A stretch of DNA of 64,000 nt from Paracidovorax avenae (GCF_040892545.1 NZ_CP156079.1:310001-374000), one strand, 5' to 3'; shown: positions 11,258 to 20,691, counted from the first letter of the stretch. Numbers and translations are program-made. Notes: generated by a model not told the origin, from the sequence alone.

Positions 11258-12031
11258 TCACTTCTCGACGAAGGCGCGCTCGATCACGAAATCGCCGGGC
11301 TTGGTCGTGTTGCCTTCCTCGAAGTCGCGCTTTTCCAGGATGGCCTTGAGCGAGGCCAGCATTTCCGGGCTGCCGCAGAGCATGACGCGGTCCACCAGCG
11401 GGTCCAGCGGGGGCACGCCCAGGTCGGTGAAGAGCTTGCCGTTCTCGATCAGGTCGTTGATGCGGCCCTGGTTGCGGAACGGCTCGCGCGTCACGGTGGG
11501 GTAGTACTTGAGCTGCTTGGACACCATCTCGCCCAGGAACTCGTGCTTGGGCAGTTCCTGCGTGATGAAGTCGTGGTAGGCGAGTTCGTTCACCTGGCGC
11601 ACACCATGCACCAGCACCACTTCCTCGAACTTCTCGTAGGTGTCCGGGTCGCGGATCACCGAGAGGAAGGGTGCGAGGCCGGTGCCGGTGGAGATGAGGT
11701 ACAGGCGCTTGGCCGGCAGCAGGTAGTCGATGAGCAGCGTGCCCGTGGGCTTGCGGCCCACGACGATGCTGTCGCCCACCTGGATGTTCTGCAGGCGCGA
11801 GGTGAGCGGGCCGTCCGGAACCTTGATGGAAAGGAACTCCAGGTGCTCCTCGTAATTGGCGCTGGCGATGCTGTAGGCGCGCAGCAGCGGCTTGCCGTCC
11901 ACCTTGAGGCCGATCATGGTGAAGTGGCCGTTGGAGAACCGCAGCGACGTGTCGCGGGTGGTCGTGAAGGAGAACAGGCGGTCGGTCCAGTGGTGGACGG
12001 AGAGGACTCGCTCTTCGTTGAATGCGCTCAT
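11258..12031 (-). CDS. fpr: Ferredoxin-NADP+ reductase
   Basis: A 257-residue bacterial-type ferredoxin/flavodoxin-NADP reductase. The FAD-binding half has RAYSIASANYEE and the NADP half has GTGLAPFLSVIRD and VMLCGSPEML; the C-terminus ends VEK as in subclass I FPRs. It exchanges electrons between NADPH and ferredoxin or flavodoxin, often under oxidative stress. ATG at 12031 gives the canonical length; the longer frame to 12226 runs through the promoter region. Upstream lie a perfect 12-base palindrome GCCTTCGAAGGC (12071-12082) and a GGGCGG/CCGCCC dyad (12101-12121), possible operators. A LysR gene lies further upstream on the same strand. Confidence 0.95.
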   Translation of the reverse strand: MSAFNEERVLSVHHWTDRLFSFTTTRDTSLRFSNGHFTMIGLKVDGKPLLRAYSIASANYEEHLEFLSIKVPDGPLTSRLQNIQVGDSIVVGRKPTGTLLIDYLLPAKRLYLISTGTGLAPFLSVIRDPDTYEKFEEVVLVHGVRQVNELAYHDFITQELPKHEFLGEMVSKQLKYYPTVTREPFRNQGRINDLIENGKLFTDLGVPPLDPLVDRVMLCGSPEMLASLKAILEKRDFEEGNTTKPGDFVIERAFVEK

Positions 12032-12265
12032 GGATGGATGGCGGAAAGTGAAAACGACAAGGGGCGCGTGGCCTTCGAAGGCAGGGCCGGTGGCTCGTGC
12101 GGGCGGCCATGTGGACCGCCCTGGCTGCCCCCTGCCGGGTGGGCAAACCCCCACATTGTCGGACAAACGCGGCGAGTGGGTGGGTTCAGGCCCCAGGACA
12201 TGTGCGCGAATCCTGTCTATCGTCATCTGGAAAACCTGCCAGCCAATGGTCCGTCGGCACGCGTC

Positions 12266-13222
12266 TCACGGTGGCGCTGCTCCCCGGTTTGTCGCTGCCG
12301 CATCCTGCCCCAGGTGCTCCCCCACCACTTCCGCCAGCCAATCCATCACCGCCCTCACGCGCCGCGGCAGGTTGCGGCGGTTGGCGTACATCAGCGTAAG
12401 CGGCATCGGCGGCGCGGCGTGCTGCGGCAGCACCTCCACCAGTGCCCCCTGCGCCAGCAGGTCCACCACGCCCAGGCGCGGCACCTGGATGATTCCCAGG
12501 CCCGCGAGACAGCCGGCGATATAGGCCTCGGCGTTGTTCACCGTGAGGGCGCCCTGCATGGGGATGGCCGCCAGGGAGCCGTCCACCAGGGCCTCGAAGC
12601 CGCCGGAGCGGGCGCCGAGGGTGTTCACGAAATGCACCAGCCGGTGATTTGGCAGTTCGTCCAGCGCCTGCGGTGTGCCGTGCGCGCGCAGGTAGGCAGG
12701 GCTGGCGCAGTTGACCAGCCGCGCGGGGCCCAGCGGGCGCGCGACGAGGCTGGTGTCCACAACGGCGCCGGTGCGCAGCACGCAGTCGAAGCCTTCGCGC
12801 ACCACGTCCACGCGGCGTTCGGTGCTGCTCAGTTCCACCTCCAGGCCGGGATGGCGGGCCAATAGCTCGGGCAGGCGCGGCACGACCACGTTGCGCGCCA
12901 TGCCGGTGGACATGTCGATGCGCACGCGTCCGCGCAGGCCGCCGCCCCCCGCGCCCTCGCCGTCGGCGTGCTGGAACATGGACTGCAGCTCGTCCACGTC
13001 GGCCAGCAGATCCTTGCAGCGCTCGTAGTAGGCCTGCCCGTCCTGCGTGAGCTGCACCCGGCGGGTGGTGCGGTGCAGCAGGCGCGTGCCGAGCTGGGTT
13101 TCCAGCTGCTGCACGGCGGTGGAGGCGCTGGCCTTGGGGATGCCGAGCGCTTCGGCCGCCTGCGTGAAGCTGGCGAGTTCGGACACGCGGACGAAGGTGT
13201 GCATGCGGTCGAAGGGGCTCAT
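12266..13222 (-). CDS. LysR-family transcriptional regulator
   Basis: 318 residues: N-terminal winged helix-turn-helix (FVRVSELASFTQAAEALGIPKASASTAV; first about 60 residues) and a periplasmic-binding-like effector domain. It is divergent from an SDR oxidoreductase gene, the usual arrangement for a LysR regulator and its target. The short-chain dehydrogenase is therefore the likely regulated gene. The effector is unknown. Confidence 0.92.
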   Translation of the reverse strand: MSPFDRMHTFVRVSELASFTQAAEALGIPKASASTAVQQLETQLGTRLLHRTTRRVQLTQDGQAYYERCKDLLADVDELQSMFQHADGEGAGGGGLRGRVRIDMSTGMARNVVVPRLPELLARHPGLEVELSSTERRVDVVREGFDCVLRTGAVVDTSLVARPLGPARLVNCASPAYLRAHGTPQALDELPNHRLVHFVNTLGARSGGFEALVDGSLAAIPMQGALTVNNAEAYIAGCLAGLGIIQVPRLGVVDLLAQGALVEVLPQHAAPPMPLTLMYANRRNLPRRVRAVMDWLAEVVGEHLGQDAAATNRGAAPP

Positions 13223-13351
13223 TGTTCTTTTGGCGTGAACGATGTGATCGATTTTCCGCGATTTATGGCGATGGTATCGATCAATAGACTCCGTTCCATC
13301 GATTCTTCAACGTCGTTTCCTCCTTCCCTGATCCACCGAAAGGACTTCGCC
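13223..13351. promoter_or_regulatory. Divergent lysR/SDR control region
   Basis: This region is less GC-rich than its surroundings. GTTC-N9-GAAC (13224-13240) satisfies the T-N11-A rule and lies against the lysR start codon, fitting autorepression. Three ATCGAT copies (13247-13252, 13276-13281, 13298-13303) lie between the genes and may be further regulator contacts. All are seen in sequence; binding is inferred. Confidence 0.45.
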
Positions 13352-14149
13352 ATGGCTTCCCCCGCATCCACTTCTTCTTCTTCTTCCACCGGCCACCCCG
13401 CCATCGCCCTCATCACCGGCGGCAGCCGGGGCCTGGGCCGCAATGCCGCGCTGCACGTGGCGCGCTCCGGCACCGACGTGATCCTCACCTACCGCAGCCA
13501 GGCGGCCGAGGCGCAGGCCGTGGTCGCCGAGATCGAGGCGCTGGGCCGCCGCGCGGTGGCGTTGCCGCTGGACGTGGGTGCCAGTGCCACGTTCGCGGAT
13601 TTCGCGCAGCAGGTGCGCGGCGTGCTCGCACAACACTGGCAGCGAGAGCGCTTCGACTTCCTGGTGAACAACGCCGGTTCCGGCGCGCATGCCGGCTTCA
13701 TGGAGACGACCGAGGAGCAGTTCGACCAGATGGTCGCCATCCACCTCAAGGGCACGTTCTTCCTCACGCAGAAGCTGCTGCCGCTGATGAACGACGGCGG
13801 GCGCATCCTGAACGTGTCCTCGGGCCTCGCGCGGTTCGCGCTGCCGGGCTATGCCGCCTATGCGGCGATGAAGGGCGGGGTGGAGGTGCTGACCCGCTAC
13901 ATGGCCAAGGAACTGGGCGCGCGCGGCATCGCCGTGAACGTGGTGGCCCCCGGCGCGATCGAGACGGATTTCGGGGGCGGTGCGGTGCGCGACAACGCGC
14001 AGCTCAATGCCTTCATCGCCGGGCAGACGGCGCTGGGCCGTGTGGGTCTGCCGGACGACATCGGCGGCGTGATCGCGGCGCTGCTGCAGCCGGGCACGGG
14101 CTGGGTGAACGCCCAGCGCATCGAGGCGTCGGGCGGCATGTTCGTCTGA
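13352..14149 (+). CDS. SDR-family NAD(P)-dependent oxidoreductase
   Basis: 265 residues with the classical short-chain dehydrogenase pattern: TGGSRGLGRNAA cofactor motif, NNAG, the catalytic Ser in NVSSGLA and YAAMK for the Tyr-x-x-x-Lys pair, then VAPGAIETDF. The Ser-rich N-terminus (a run of seven Ser around residue 9) is low complexity. The reaction is an oxidoreduction of a carbonyl or alcohol; the substrate cannot be read from sequence. Divergence from a LysR gene suggests inducible expression. Confidence 0.92.
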   Translation: MASPASTSSSSSTGHPAIALITGGSRGLGRNAALHVARSGTDVILTYRSQAAEAQAVVAEIEALGRRAVALPLDVGASATFADFAQQVRGVLAQHWQRERFDFLVNNAGSGAHAGFMETTEEQFDQMVAIHLKGTFFLTQKLLPLMNDGGRILNVSSGLARFALPGYAAYAAMKGGVEVLTRYMAKELGARGIAVNVVAPGAIETDFGGGAVRDNAQLNAFIAGQTALGRVGLPDDIGGVIAALLQPGTGWVNAQRIEASGGMFV

Positions 14150-14330
14150 AACGAGCCTTTGCCACGGCGCTGGCGCACCGCTCACCGGTCCGGGCCGTCC
14201 ATTCCGAGCACAGCAACGCATGGACGAATTCGCCGCCCCACTCTGGCGCGCTGCCTGTGGGTCGCTGCGTGCGCCTCGGCCAGGACCGGCCGGTGAAGCC
14301 CGCCGTCCGGCCGACGGGCCGTTGCGGTAC

Positions 14331-15317
14331 TCAGTTCAGCTTCAGCTGCTGCTTGGCCACCACGCCCTTGTAGAGCTCGTACTCGGCCTTGGTCTGGGCC
14401 GTGAATTCCTCCGGCGTGTTGCCGACCACGAGGGAGCCCGTGTCCTCGATGCGCTGGCGCACGGCCGGGTCTTCCAGGGTCTTTTTCACGGCCTGGGAGA
14501 TCTTGTCCACCACTTCGCGCGGCAGGTTCTTCGGGCCGTGGATGCCGTAGAACGCCATCCGGTTCACGGGCTCGAAGCCGACTTCCTTGAAGGTGGGCAC
14601 GTCGGGCATCGAGGGCAGCCGCTGGGGCGCCGCCACCGCGATCGCGATGAGCCGCTTTTCCTTGATGAACGGCAGCGCGGAGGGCAGGTTGTCGAAGATC
14701 ATGGGCACCTGGCCGGCCACCGCGTCGTTGAGCGCCGGGCCCGCGCCCTTGTAGCCGATGTGCTCCAGCCCCAGGCCGGACAGCGACTTGAACAGTTCCA
14801 TCTGCAGGTGGCCGATGCCGCCCGTGCCCGAGGTGGCGAAAGAGTACTTGCCCGGATGGGCCTTCACCTCGGCCATGAACGCCTTGAAGTCCTTCGCCGG
14901 GAAGCTCGGGTGCACGGCCAGCACGTTCGGGGTGGCGGCCATGTTGACGATCGAGGTGAAGTCGGTGAGCGGGTTGTATTTCACGGCGGGATTGATGGCG
15001 GGCGCGGACGCGACCGACGACACCGTCGCCACGCCGAGCGTATAGCCGTCCGGCGCGGCGCGGGCGATTTCCGTCGCGCCGACCACGCCGCCCGCGCCAG
15101 CCTTGTTGTCCACCACCACGGGCTGGCCGAGCGTGGTGCCCAGCGACTGCGACACCACGCGCGCCACGATGTCGGTCGTGCCGCCAGGGGCGAACGGAAC
15201 GATCAGGCGCACGGGCTTGGAGGGGTAGTCCTGGGCCATGGCGGGAGCCGCGGCGCAGGCGGCCAGGGCCGTGGCGGCGAGCAGGGCGCGGCGCAGGGGG
15301 GAGGGGGAATGCTTCAT
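14331..15317 (-). CDS. Bug/TctC-family tripartite tricarboxylate-type solute-binding protein
   Basis: 328 residues with a cleavable signal peptide (cut after PAMA) and the Bug family segments YPSKPVRLIVPFAPGGTTD, PVVVDNKAGAGG and ARAAPDGYTLG. It is a periplasmic receptor for an organic acid; no tctA/tctB membrane genes are in the window, so it is an orphan, as is common in Comamonadaceae and Bordetella. A sigma-54 promoter 95-110 bases upstream and a divergent DctB/DctD-like pair suggest it is induced through that two-component system. Confidence 0.9.
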   Translation of the reverse strand: MKHSPSPLRRALLAATALAACAAAPAMAQDYPSKPVRLIVPFAPGGTTDIVARVVSQSLGTTLGQPVVVDNKAGAGGVVGATEIARAAPDGYTLGVATVSSVASAPAINPAVKYNPLTDFTSIVNMAATPNVLAVHPSFPAKDFKAFMAEVKAHPGKYSFATSGTGGIGHLQMELFKSLSGLGLEHIGYKGAGPALNDAVAGQVPMIFDNLPSALPFIKEKRLIAIAVAAPQRLPSMPDVPTFKEVGFEPVNRMAFYGIHGPKNLPREVVDKISQAVKKTLEDPAVRQRIEDTGSLVVGNTPEEFTAQTKAEYELYKGVVAKQQLKLN

Positions 15318-15411
15318 TGCGGATGTCTCCTGGGTAGTCGGATATTTTCGGTTCTGCGGGATGCGGCACACTTCGCCCGCGATGGCGGGTGCGCCGCACG
15401 GAAATGCCTTT

Positions 15412-15427
15412 TGCAGCTTGCGTGCCA
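15412..15427 (-). promoter_or_regulatory. Sigma-54 promoter for the Bug gene
   Basis: On the minus strand TGGCACG-CAAG-CTGCA matches the consensus TGGCACR-N4-TTGCW at all seven positions of the -24 element and four of five at -12, with GG and GC exactly 10 bases apart. It predicts a leader of about 80 bases for the binding-protein gene. Confidence 0.7.
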
Positions 15428-15525
15428 CGCCGGGCGCGGCGGTGGCGGATGAGCCCGGCGGGCGCACCAGCGCTGGAGATGCGGCCTGTTGCATAGCCGC
15501 GGAGGGGCTGGGTGCGGCAGTGCTG

Positions 15526-15576
15526 CGTGGCGGCTTTCCGCACGTGGACGGACCGGTTGTGCGGTTTTCCGGACAC
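15526..15576. promoter_or_regulatory. Tandem dyads, candidate enhancer for the DctD-like activator
   Basis: Two related imperfect dyads, CGTGGCGGCTTTCCGCACG (15526-15544) and TGTGCGGTTTTCCGGACAC (15558-15576), share GTG-n-CGG-n-TTTCCG. Their centres are 32 bases apart, about three helical turns, and they lie 100-160 bases upstream of the sigma-54 promoter on the minus strand. This is the expected geometry for enhancer-binding sites. Assignment to the adjacent regulator is inferred. Confidence 0.5.
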
Positions 15577-15698
15577 GGGTTCTTGTCAACGGGAGTAGCC
15601 CTTGGGTGCGCCTTTCCGGCCCGCACCACAATGCGTGCCGAACCGCCGCTCCGGCGGGCCGGCGGCCACCGCCGGGCATTCCGCCGCGCAGCCTCCGC

Positions 15699-17522
15699 TT
15701 GAAACCCGACCGTTCCCTCCTGATCCCCGGCCTCGCTGTGCTGGCCTGCGTGTGTGTCGGCGCGCTGGTGTACCGCGCCACGCTCGACACTCAGCTGTCC
15801 CGCCAGCGGCATGCGGCGGCGCAGCGGCTCGATTTCGCCGCCCAGAGCCTGGAATCCCTGCTGCATCGCAACGAGGCCCTGCCGGCCCTGCTCGCCCTGG
15901 ATGACGGCCTGGGCCGCGCGCTGCGCGACTCCGGCCAGATCGGCCTGGCCGCCGCCAATGCGTTCCTGGAACAGGCGGCCGGCCTGGCCGACGTGGAAGC
16001 GGCCTACCTGATGGATGCAAGCGGCCACACGGTGGCGTCCAGCAACTGGCGCCTGCCGAGCAGCTTCGTGGGGCAGAACTACCGGTTCCGCCCGTACTTC
16101 GAGGCGGCGATGCAGGGACAGACCGGGCGCTTCTACGGTGTGGGCGCGACGACCGGCAAGCCCGGCTATTTCATCGCCGCGCCCCTGCCGGCCAACGCAC
16201 CCGCCCGGGGCGTCGTGGCCGTGAAGATTTCGCTCGATGCCTTCGAATCCTCGCTGGCCGCAGGCGGCGACACCGTTCTGCTGGCCGACCGCGATGGTGT
16301 CGTGTTCGTGAGCACCGAGGCGCAGTGGCGCTACCGCACGCTCGCGCCGCTCGGGCCCCAGGCGCTGGCCCGGCTGCAGGATGCCCAGCAATATGGCAGC
16401 CATGCCCTGAGGCCCATCGACCACGGCCTGGGTGCCTGGCCGGACGGCAGCGCACCGGTGCGCCTGCGGCGCGGCGGAATGGAGCGCGATTTCAGCGTGG
16501 CTGCACGCAGCGTCGGGCCGCTGGGCTGGCAGATGCTGCTGCTGGCGGACCAGTATCCGGTGCGCCAGGAAGCCCTGGTGGCGGGGCTGGCCGGCGGGCT
16601 GTGCGCCGCGCTGCTGCTGGCCATGTTCTTCTACCAGCGGCTGGACCAGCAGGGCCAGGCCGAGCGCCGCGCCAGCGCCGCCCGGCTGCAGGCCGCGCAC
16701 GACATGCTCGCATCGCAGATCGCCCAGCGTACCGCCGACCTGACTGCCGCCAACATGGCACTGCAGGAACGGGTGAGCGACCTGCAGCAGGCGGAGCAGA
16801 TCCTGCGCGGCACGCGCGATGCGGCCGTGCAGGCGGGCAAGCTGGCGGTGCTCGGCCAGATGGCGGCCGGCATGAGCCATGAACTGAACCAGCCCCTGGC
16901 CGCGCTCCAGACGCTCTCGGACAATGCCATCGCGCTCGACCGCCAGGGGCGCCGCGAGGATGTGGCCGAGAACCTGCAGCTCATCGGCCAGCTCGCCGCA
17001 CGCATGGGCCGGATCGTGCGCCAGCTCAAGAGTTTCGTGCGCAAGGAAGCGCCCGTGCTGCAGTCCTGCCGCGTGCGCGATGCGCTGGACCATGCGCTCC
17101 TGCTGCTGGCGCAGCGCTGCACGGCGGTACAGGCGCGCATCGACGTGCAGCCGTTCGACGCCGGGCTGTGCGTGATGGCGGACCCCACGCGGCTGGAGCA
17201 GGTGCTGGTGAACCTGCTGCGCAACGGCCTCGACGCGGTGCAGGACCGGCCGGTGCGCGAAGTGCGCTTCGCCCCGGCCGCCGAGGCTGGATGGGTGCGC
17301 CTGCGCGTGTCCGATACGGGGGGCGGCATCGCGCCCGAGGCCCGCGGCAGGCTCTTCGAGCCGTTCTTCACGACCAAGGCGGGCGAGGGGCTCGGCCTGG
17401 GGCTCGCGGTTTCGCGCATCATCGTGGAAGGCATGGGCGGCACCCTCGCCGTGGAAGACGTTGCCGAGGGCGGCGGCGCCGGATTCACCGTCACCCTTCC
17501 GCTCGCCCGGCCCGATGCCTGA
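15699..17522 (+). CDS. DctB-like sensor histidine kinase
   Basis: About 607 residues. One N-terminal membrane helix precedes a periplasmic Cache/PDC sensor (SNWRLPSSFVGQNYRFRPYF, then GKPGYFIAAPL), a second helix follows, then a coiled region, the H-box (AAGMSHELNQPLAALQ), N-box (VLVNLLRNGLDAV), G1 (DTGGGIAPE) and G2 (GLGLGLAVSRIIVEGMGG). The architecture is that of DctB C4-dicarboxylate sensors. The start is uncertain: TTG 15699 begins just before the first helix; GTG 15606 or earlier is possible. It is followed 30 bases later by its response regulator. Confidence 0.88.
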   Translation: MKPDRSLLIPGLAVLACVCVGALVYRATLDTQLSRQRHAAAQRLDFAAQSLESLLHRNEALPALLALDDGLGRALRDSGQIGLAAANAFLEQAAGLADVEAAYLMDASGHTVASSNWRLPSSFVGQNYRFRPYFEAAMQGQTGRFYGVGATTGKPGYFIAAPLPANAPARGVVAVKISLDAFESSLAAGGDTVLLADRDGVVFVSTEAQWRYRTLAPLGPQALARLQDAQQYGSHALRPIDHGLGAWPDGSAPVRLRRGGMERDFSVAARSVGPLGWQMLLLADQYPVRQEALVAGLAGGLCAALLLAMFFYQRLDQQGQAERRASAARLQAAHDMLASQIAQRTADLTAANMALQERVSDLQQAEQILRGTRDAAVQAGKLAVLGQMAAGMSHELNQPLAALQTLSDNAIALDRQGRREDVAENLQLIGQLAARMGRIVRQLKSFVRKEAPVLQSCRVRDALDHALLLLAQRCTAVQARIDVQPFDAGLCVMADPTRLEQVLVNLLRNGLDAVQDRPVREVRFAPAAEAGWVRLRVSDTGGGIAPEARGRLFEPFFTTKAGEGLGLGLAVSRIIVEGMGGTLAVEDVAEGGGAGFTVTLPLARPDA

Positions 17523-17552
17523 ATCCCTTCCGTTCCAAGGACTTTTTAGCCG

Positions 17553-18932
17553 ATGACCGACGCGCCCCTCCCGGCCGTACCTGCCGGGGCCCCCCGCCCC
17601 GTCTATCTGATCGAGGACGACGCCATGGTGCGCCGCGCCTACGGCCAGGCCCTCGAACTGGCCGACATCCCCGTGCGCGCGTTTTCCCAGGGGCAGGCCG
17701 CCCTCGACGCCTTCGGGCAGGACCCGCCCGCCGTCGTGGTGACCGACATCCGCATGCCGGGCCTGGACGGCATGGAACTGCTGCGCCTGCTGCGCCAGCG
17801 GGATGCGGACCTGCCCGTGGTGCTGGTCACCGGCCATGGCGACGTGGCGATGGCGGTGGAAGCCATGCGCGATGGCGCCTACGATTTCATCGAAAAGCCG
17901 TTCTCGTCCGAGCGCCTGCTGCTGACCGTGCGCCGGGCGCTGGAGCGCCGCGCGCTGTCCGGCGAACTGCAGCGGCTGCGCGCGCGGGGCGGGGCCGATG
18001 CGCTCGCCGGGCTGGTGGGCCAGTCCGCCGGCATGGCGGAAGTGCGCCGGCTGGTGTCGGCGCTCGCCCCGCTGGACGTGGACGTGCTGCTCCACGGAGA
18101 GACCGGCGCCGGCAAGGAGGTGGTGGCCCGCGCCCTGCACGCGGCCAGCGGCCGCACCGGCCCGTTCGTGGCCATCAACTGCGGAGCGCTGCCCGAAGCC
18201 ATCATCGAGAGCGAACTCTTCGGCCACGAGCCGGGCGCGTTCACGGGCGCCACGCGCCGGCGCATCGGCAAGATCGAATACGCCAACGGAGGCACGCTGC
18301 TGCTCGACGAGATCGAGTCCATGCCACCCTCGCTGCAGCTGCGCCTGCTGCGCGTGCTGCAGGAGCGCGAGATCGAACGCCTGGGCAGCAACCAGCCGGT
18401 GCCCGTCACCGCGCGCTTCGTGGCCGCCGCCAAGGCGGACCTGAAGCAACTCGCCGAGCGCGGGCAGTTCCGTGCCGACCTGTACTACCGCCTGCACGTG
18501 GTCGCCATCGACATTCCGCCGCTGCGCGAACGGCCGCAGGACATCCCGCTGCTCATGGCCCACTTCCTCGCGCAGTCGGCACTGCGCCACGGCCGCCCGG
18601 TACCCGCCTGGAGCGACCGCGACCTCGCGGGATGGCTGGCCCACGACTGGCCCGGCAATGTGCGCGAACTGCGCAACGCCGCCGAGCGCCTGTGCCTGGG
18701 CCTGCCCGTGCAGCCGCTCGATGCGGGGGGCGAATCCACCCCGTCGCTCGCGGCCCGGGTGGAGGCCTTCGAGCGCAAGCTGCTGCGCGACACCCTGGCC
18801 TTGACGCAGGGCAATGTGGCCCGTGCCGCCGAACTGCTCCAGATGCCCCGCAAGACGGTGTACGACAAGCTGCAGCGCCACGGGCTCGCGCCCGGCAGCG
18901 CGGGCATCGCGCCGCGCGACGGCGAACGGTAG
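17553..18932 (+). CDS. DctD-like sigma-54-dependent response regulator
   Basis: 459 residues in three domains: receiver with phospho-acceptor Asp65 (VVVTDIRMPG), AAA+ domain with Walker A GETGAGKE and the sigma-54 contact loop GAFTGAT, and a C-terminal Fis-type helix-turn-helix (GNVARAAELLQMPRKTVYDKL). It activates sigma-54 promoters by ATP-driven remodelling. It forms an operon with the upstream kinase. The only good sigma-54 promoter close by is that of the divergent Bug gene, which is the likely target. Confidence 0.93.
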   Translation: MTDAPLPAVPAGAPRPVYLIEDDAMVRRAYGQALELADIPVRAFSQGQAALDAFGQDPPAVVVTDIRMPGLDGMELLRLLRQRDADLPVVLVTGHGDVAMAVEAMRDGAYDFIEKPFSSERLLLTVRRALERRALSGELQRLRARGGADALAGLVGQSAGMAEVRRLVSALAPLDVDVLLHGETGAGKEVVARALHAASGRTGPFVAINCGALPEAIIESELFGHEPGAFTGATRRRIGKIEYANGGTLLLDEIESMPPSLQLRLLRVLQEREIERLGSNQPVPVTARFVAAAKADLKQLAERGQFRADLYYRLHVVAIDIPPLRERPQDIPLLMAHFLAQSALRHGRPVPAWSDRDLAGWLAHDWPGNVRELRNAAERLCLGLPVQPLDAGGESTPSLAARVEAFERKLLRDTLALTQGNVARAAELLQMPRKTVYDKLQRHGLAPGSAGIAPRDGER

Positions 18933-18961
18933 GCCGCAGCCGCGAAGGCCGGGGCTGCCGG

Positions 18962-20515
18962 TCACGCGGCCTGGCGCAGCACGCGCCGGTACTGCACCGC
19001 TTCGGCCACGTGCGCGGGCCCGACGGAAGCCTCGCCCGCCAGGTCGGCGATGGTGCGTGCCACCTTGAGCGTGCGGTGGGTGCTGCGCGCCGACCATCCC
19101 AGCCGGGCGGCGGCGGACTGCAGGAACCGGGCGGCATCGTCCTGCAGGCCGGCCTGCACGTCGATCTCGCGCCCCTGCAGGGCCTGGTTGGGCTTGCCCT
19201 GGCGGGCCAGGGCGCGCTCGCGCGCGGCGGCGACGCGCTCCCGCACGCTGGCCGACGGTTCGCCGGGAGCGGCGGCCAGCAACTGGTCCGCGGGGAGGGC
19301 GGGCACCTCCACATGCAGATCGATGCGGTCCAGCAGCGGGCCGCTCAGCTTGGCCTGGTAGCGGTCGATCTGGTCGGGCGTGCAGCGGCAGGCACGCTGG
19401 CCGGAGCCCAGGTAGCCGCAGGGGCAGGGGTTCATCGCCGCGACGAGCTGGAAGCGCGCCGGGAAATCCGCGCGGCGTGCGGCCCGTGCGATCGTGATGC
19501 GGCCCGTCTCCAGCGGCTCGCGCAGCGCTTCCAGGGCGCTGCGGGCGTACTCGGGGAATTCGTCCAGGAAGAGCACTCCGTGGTGGGCGATCGAGATTTC
19601 TCCGGGGCGCGGGGGTGACCCCCCTCCCACCAGAGCCACCGCACTGCAGGAGTGGTGTGGCGCAGCCGTCGGCCTGGCACCCCATGCGGTCGGCGTGAAG
19701 CGCCCGGCCAGGCTGGCCACCGCGGCGCTTTCCAGCGCCTCGTCCACGGACATGGCCGGCAGCAGGCCCGCGAACCGGTGCGCCAGCATCGACTTGCCCG
19801 AGCCCGGCGGGCCCACCATGAGCAGGCCGTGGCCGCCTGCGGCGGCGATCTCCAGCGCGCGCCGGGCGGCGGCCTGGCCCTTCACGTCGGCGAGATCGTC
19901 GGCGGGGGCTGCGGCCATCGGCGGCATGCCCTCCACCCGGCACCAGCCGTCCTCGGTACCGATGTCGGGGCCCGCCCCGGCGCTGGCCGCGGCCTGGGGA
20001 GGAAGGAACCGCGCCACCACGTCCAGCAGGTGCCGGGCCCGGTACACCTCGGTGCCGGGCACCAGGGCCGCTTCTTCGGCGCTGCCGGGCGGCAGCACCA
20101 TGCGGGCGCGGCCCCCGGCGGAGCGCAGGGCGAGGCTGGTGGCGAGTGCGCCCCGCACCGGGCGCAGTTCGCCGGAGAGCGACAGCTCGCCCGCGAACTC
20201 ATGGCCGGCCAGCAGCGTGCCGTCGATCTGGCCGCTGGCGGCCAGGATGCCCAGGGCGATCGGCAGGTCGAAGCGGCCGGAGTCCTTGGGAAGATCGGCC
20301 GGAGCCAGGTTGACGGTGATCTTCTTGTTGTGGGGGAATTCCAGCCCCGCGTTCTGCAGTGCCGAGCGCACGCGCTCGCGCGCTTCCTTCACTTCCACGT
20401 CCGCCAGGCCCACGAGCGTGAAGCTCGGCAGGCCGTTGGCCAGATGCACTTCCACCGTGACGGCCGCGGCCTGCAGGCCCAGCAATGCGCGGCTCTGCAC
20501 CAAGGCAAGACTCAT
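18962..20515 (-). CDS. YifB-family Mg-chelatase-like AAA ATPase
   Basis: 517 residues of the YifB/ComM group. The N-terminal Lon-protease-like fold (DLPKDSGRFDLPIALGIL) is followed by an AAA+ module with Walker A GPPGSGKS, Walker B LFLDEFPE and AMNPCPCGYLG with its cysteine cluster. Relatives (ComM) promote branch migration during natural transformation. It converges with the response-regulator gene. The loop before APHH reads TAWGARP where related proteins usually have an RPFR-like sequence, a small deviation. Confidence 0.92.
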   Translation of the reverse strand: MSLALVQSRALLGLQAAAVTVEVHLANGLPSFTLVGLADVEVKEARERVRSALQNAGLEFPHNKKITVNLAPADLPKDSGRFDLPIALGILAASGQIDGTLLAGHEFAGELSLSGELRPVRGALATSLALRSAGGRARMVLPPGSAEEAALVPGTEVYRARHLLDVVARFLPPQAAASAGAGPDIGTEDGWCRVEGMPPMAAAPADDLADVKGQAAARRALEIAAAGGHGLLMVGPPGSGKSMLAHRFAGLLPAMSVDEALESAAVASLAGRFTPTAWGARPTAAPHHSCSAVALVGGGSPPRPGEISIAHHGVLFLDEFPEYARSALEALREPLETGRITIARAARRADFPARFQLVAAMNPCPCGYLGSGQRACRCTPDQIDRYQAKLSGPLLDRIDLHVEVPALPADQLLAAAPGEPSASVRERVAAARERALARQGKPNQALQGREIDVQAGLQDDAARFLQSAAARLGWSARSTHRTLKVARTIADLAGEASVGPAHVAEAVQYRRVLRQAA

Positions 20516-20578
20516 GAACTTTCCCCCTCCCCACTTGGGTGCGCTGCCGGGTGCCGGCGCGTCGGGGGCGCATGGTAC

Positions 20579-20665
20579 GCACCATTCGGGTGCGCCATGC
20601 TGCAAAACCGTCAGGGTTGTAACCATCCACGACGCAGGGGACGCCGGGGCGCACCCATTCGGAGC
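20579..20665. promoter_or_regulatory. Two NtrC-like binding sites
   Basis: GCAC-CATTCGG-GTGC (20579-20593) fits the NtrC pattern GCAC-N7-GTGC. A second copy, GCAC-CCATTCG-GAGC (20651-20665), matches one arm fully. Both precede a sigma-54 promoter by about 30-110 bases, and the genes downstream are nitrogen-assimilation genes, so NtrC control is likely. Confidence 0.6.
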
Positions 20666-20691
20666 GCCTGGAGCGGCGCGGCGGCGGGGCA

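Noticed and set aside
12071..12082. 12-base palindrome GCCTTCGAAGGC before fpr as a redox-regulator site
   Set aside because: It is perfect but does not match a regulator motif I know well enough to name; kept only as a note in the fpr entry.
14331..19943. A single minus-strand open frame of about 1870 codons
   Set aside because: Only its last 329 codons are the Bug receptor gene; the rest is the antisense of the kinase, regulator and part of yifB and is stop-free because of high GC.
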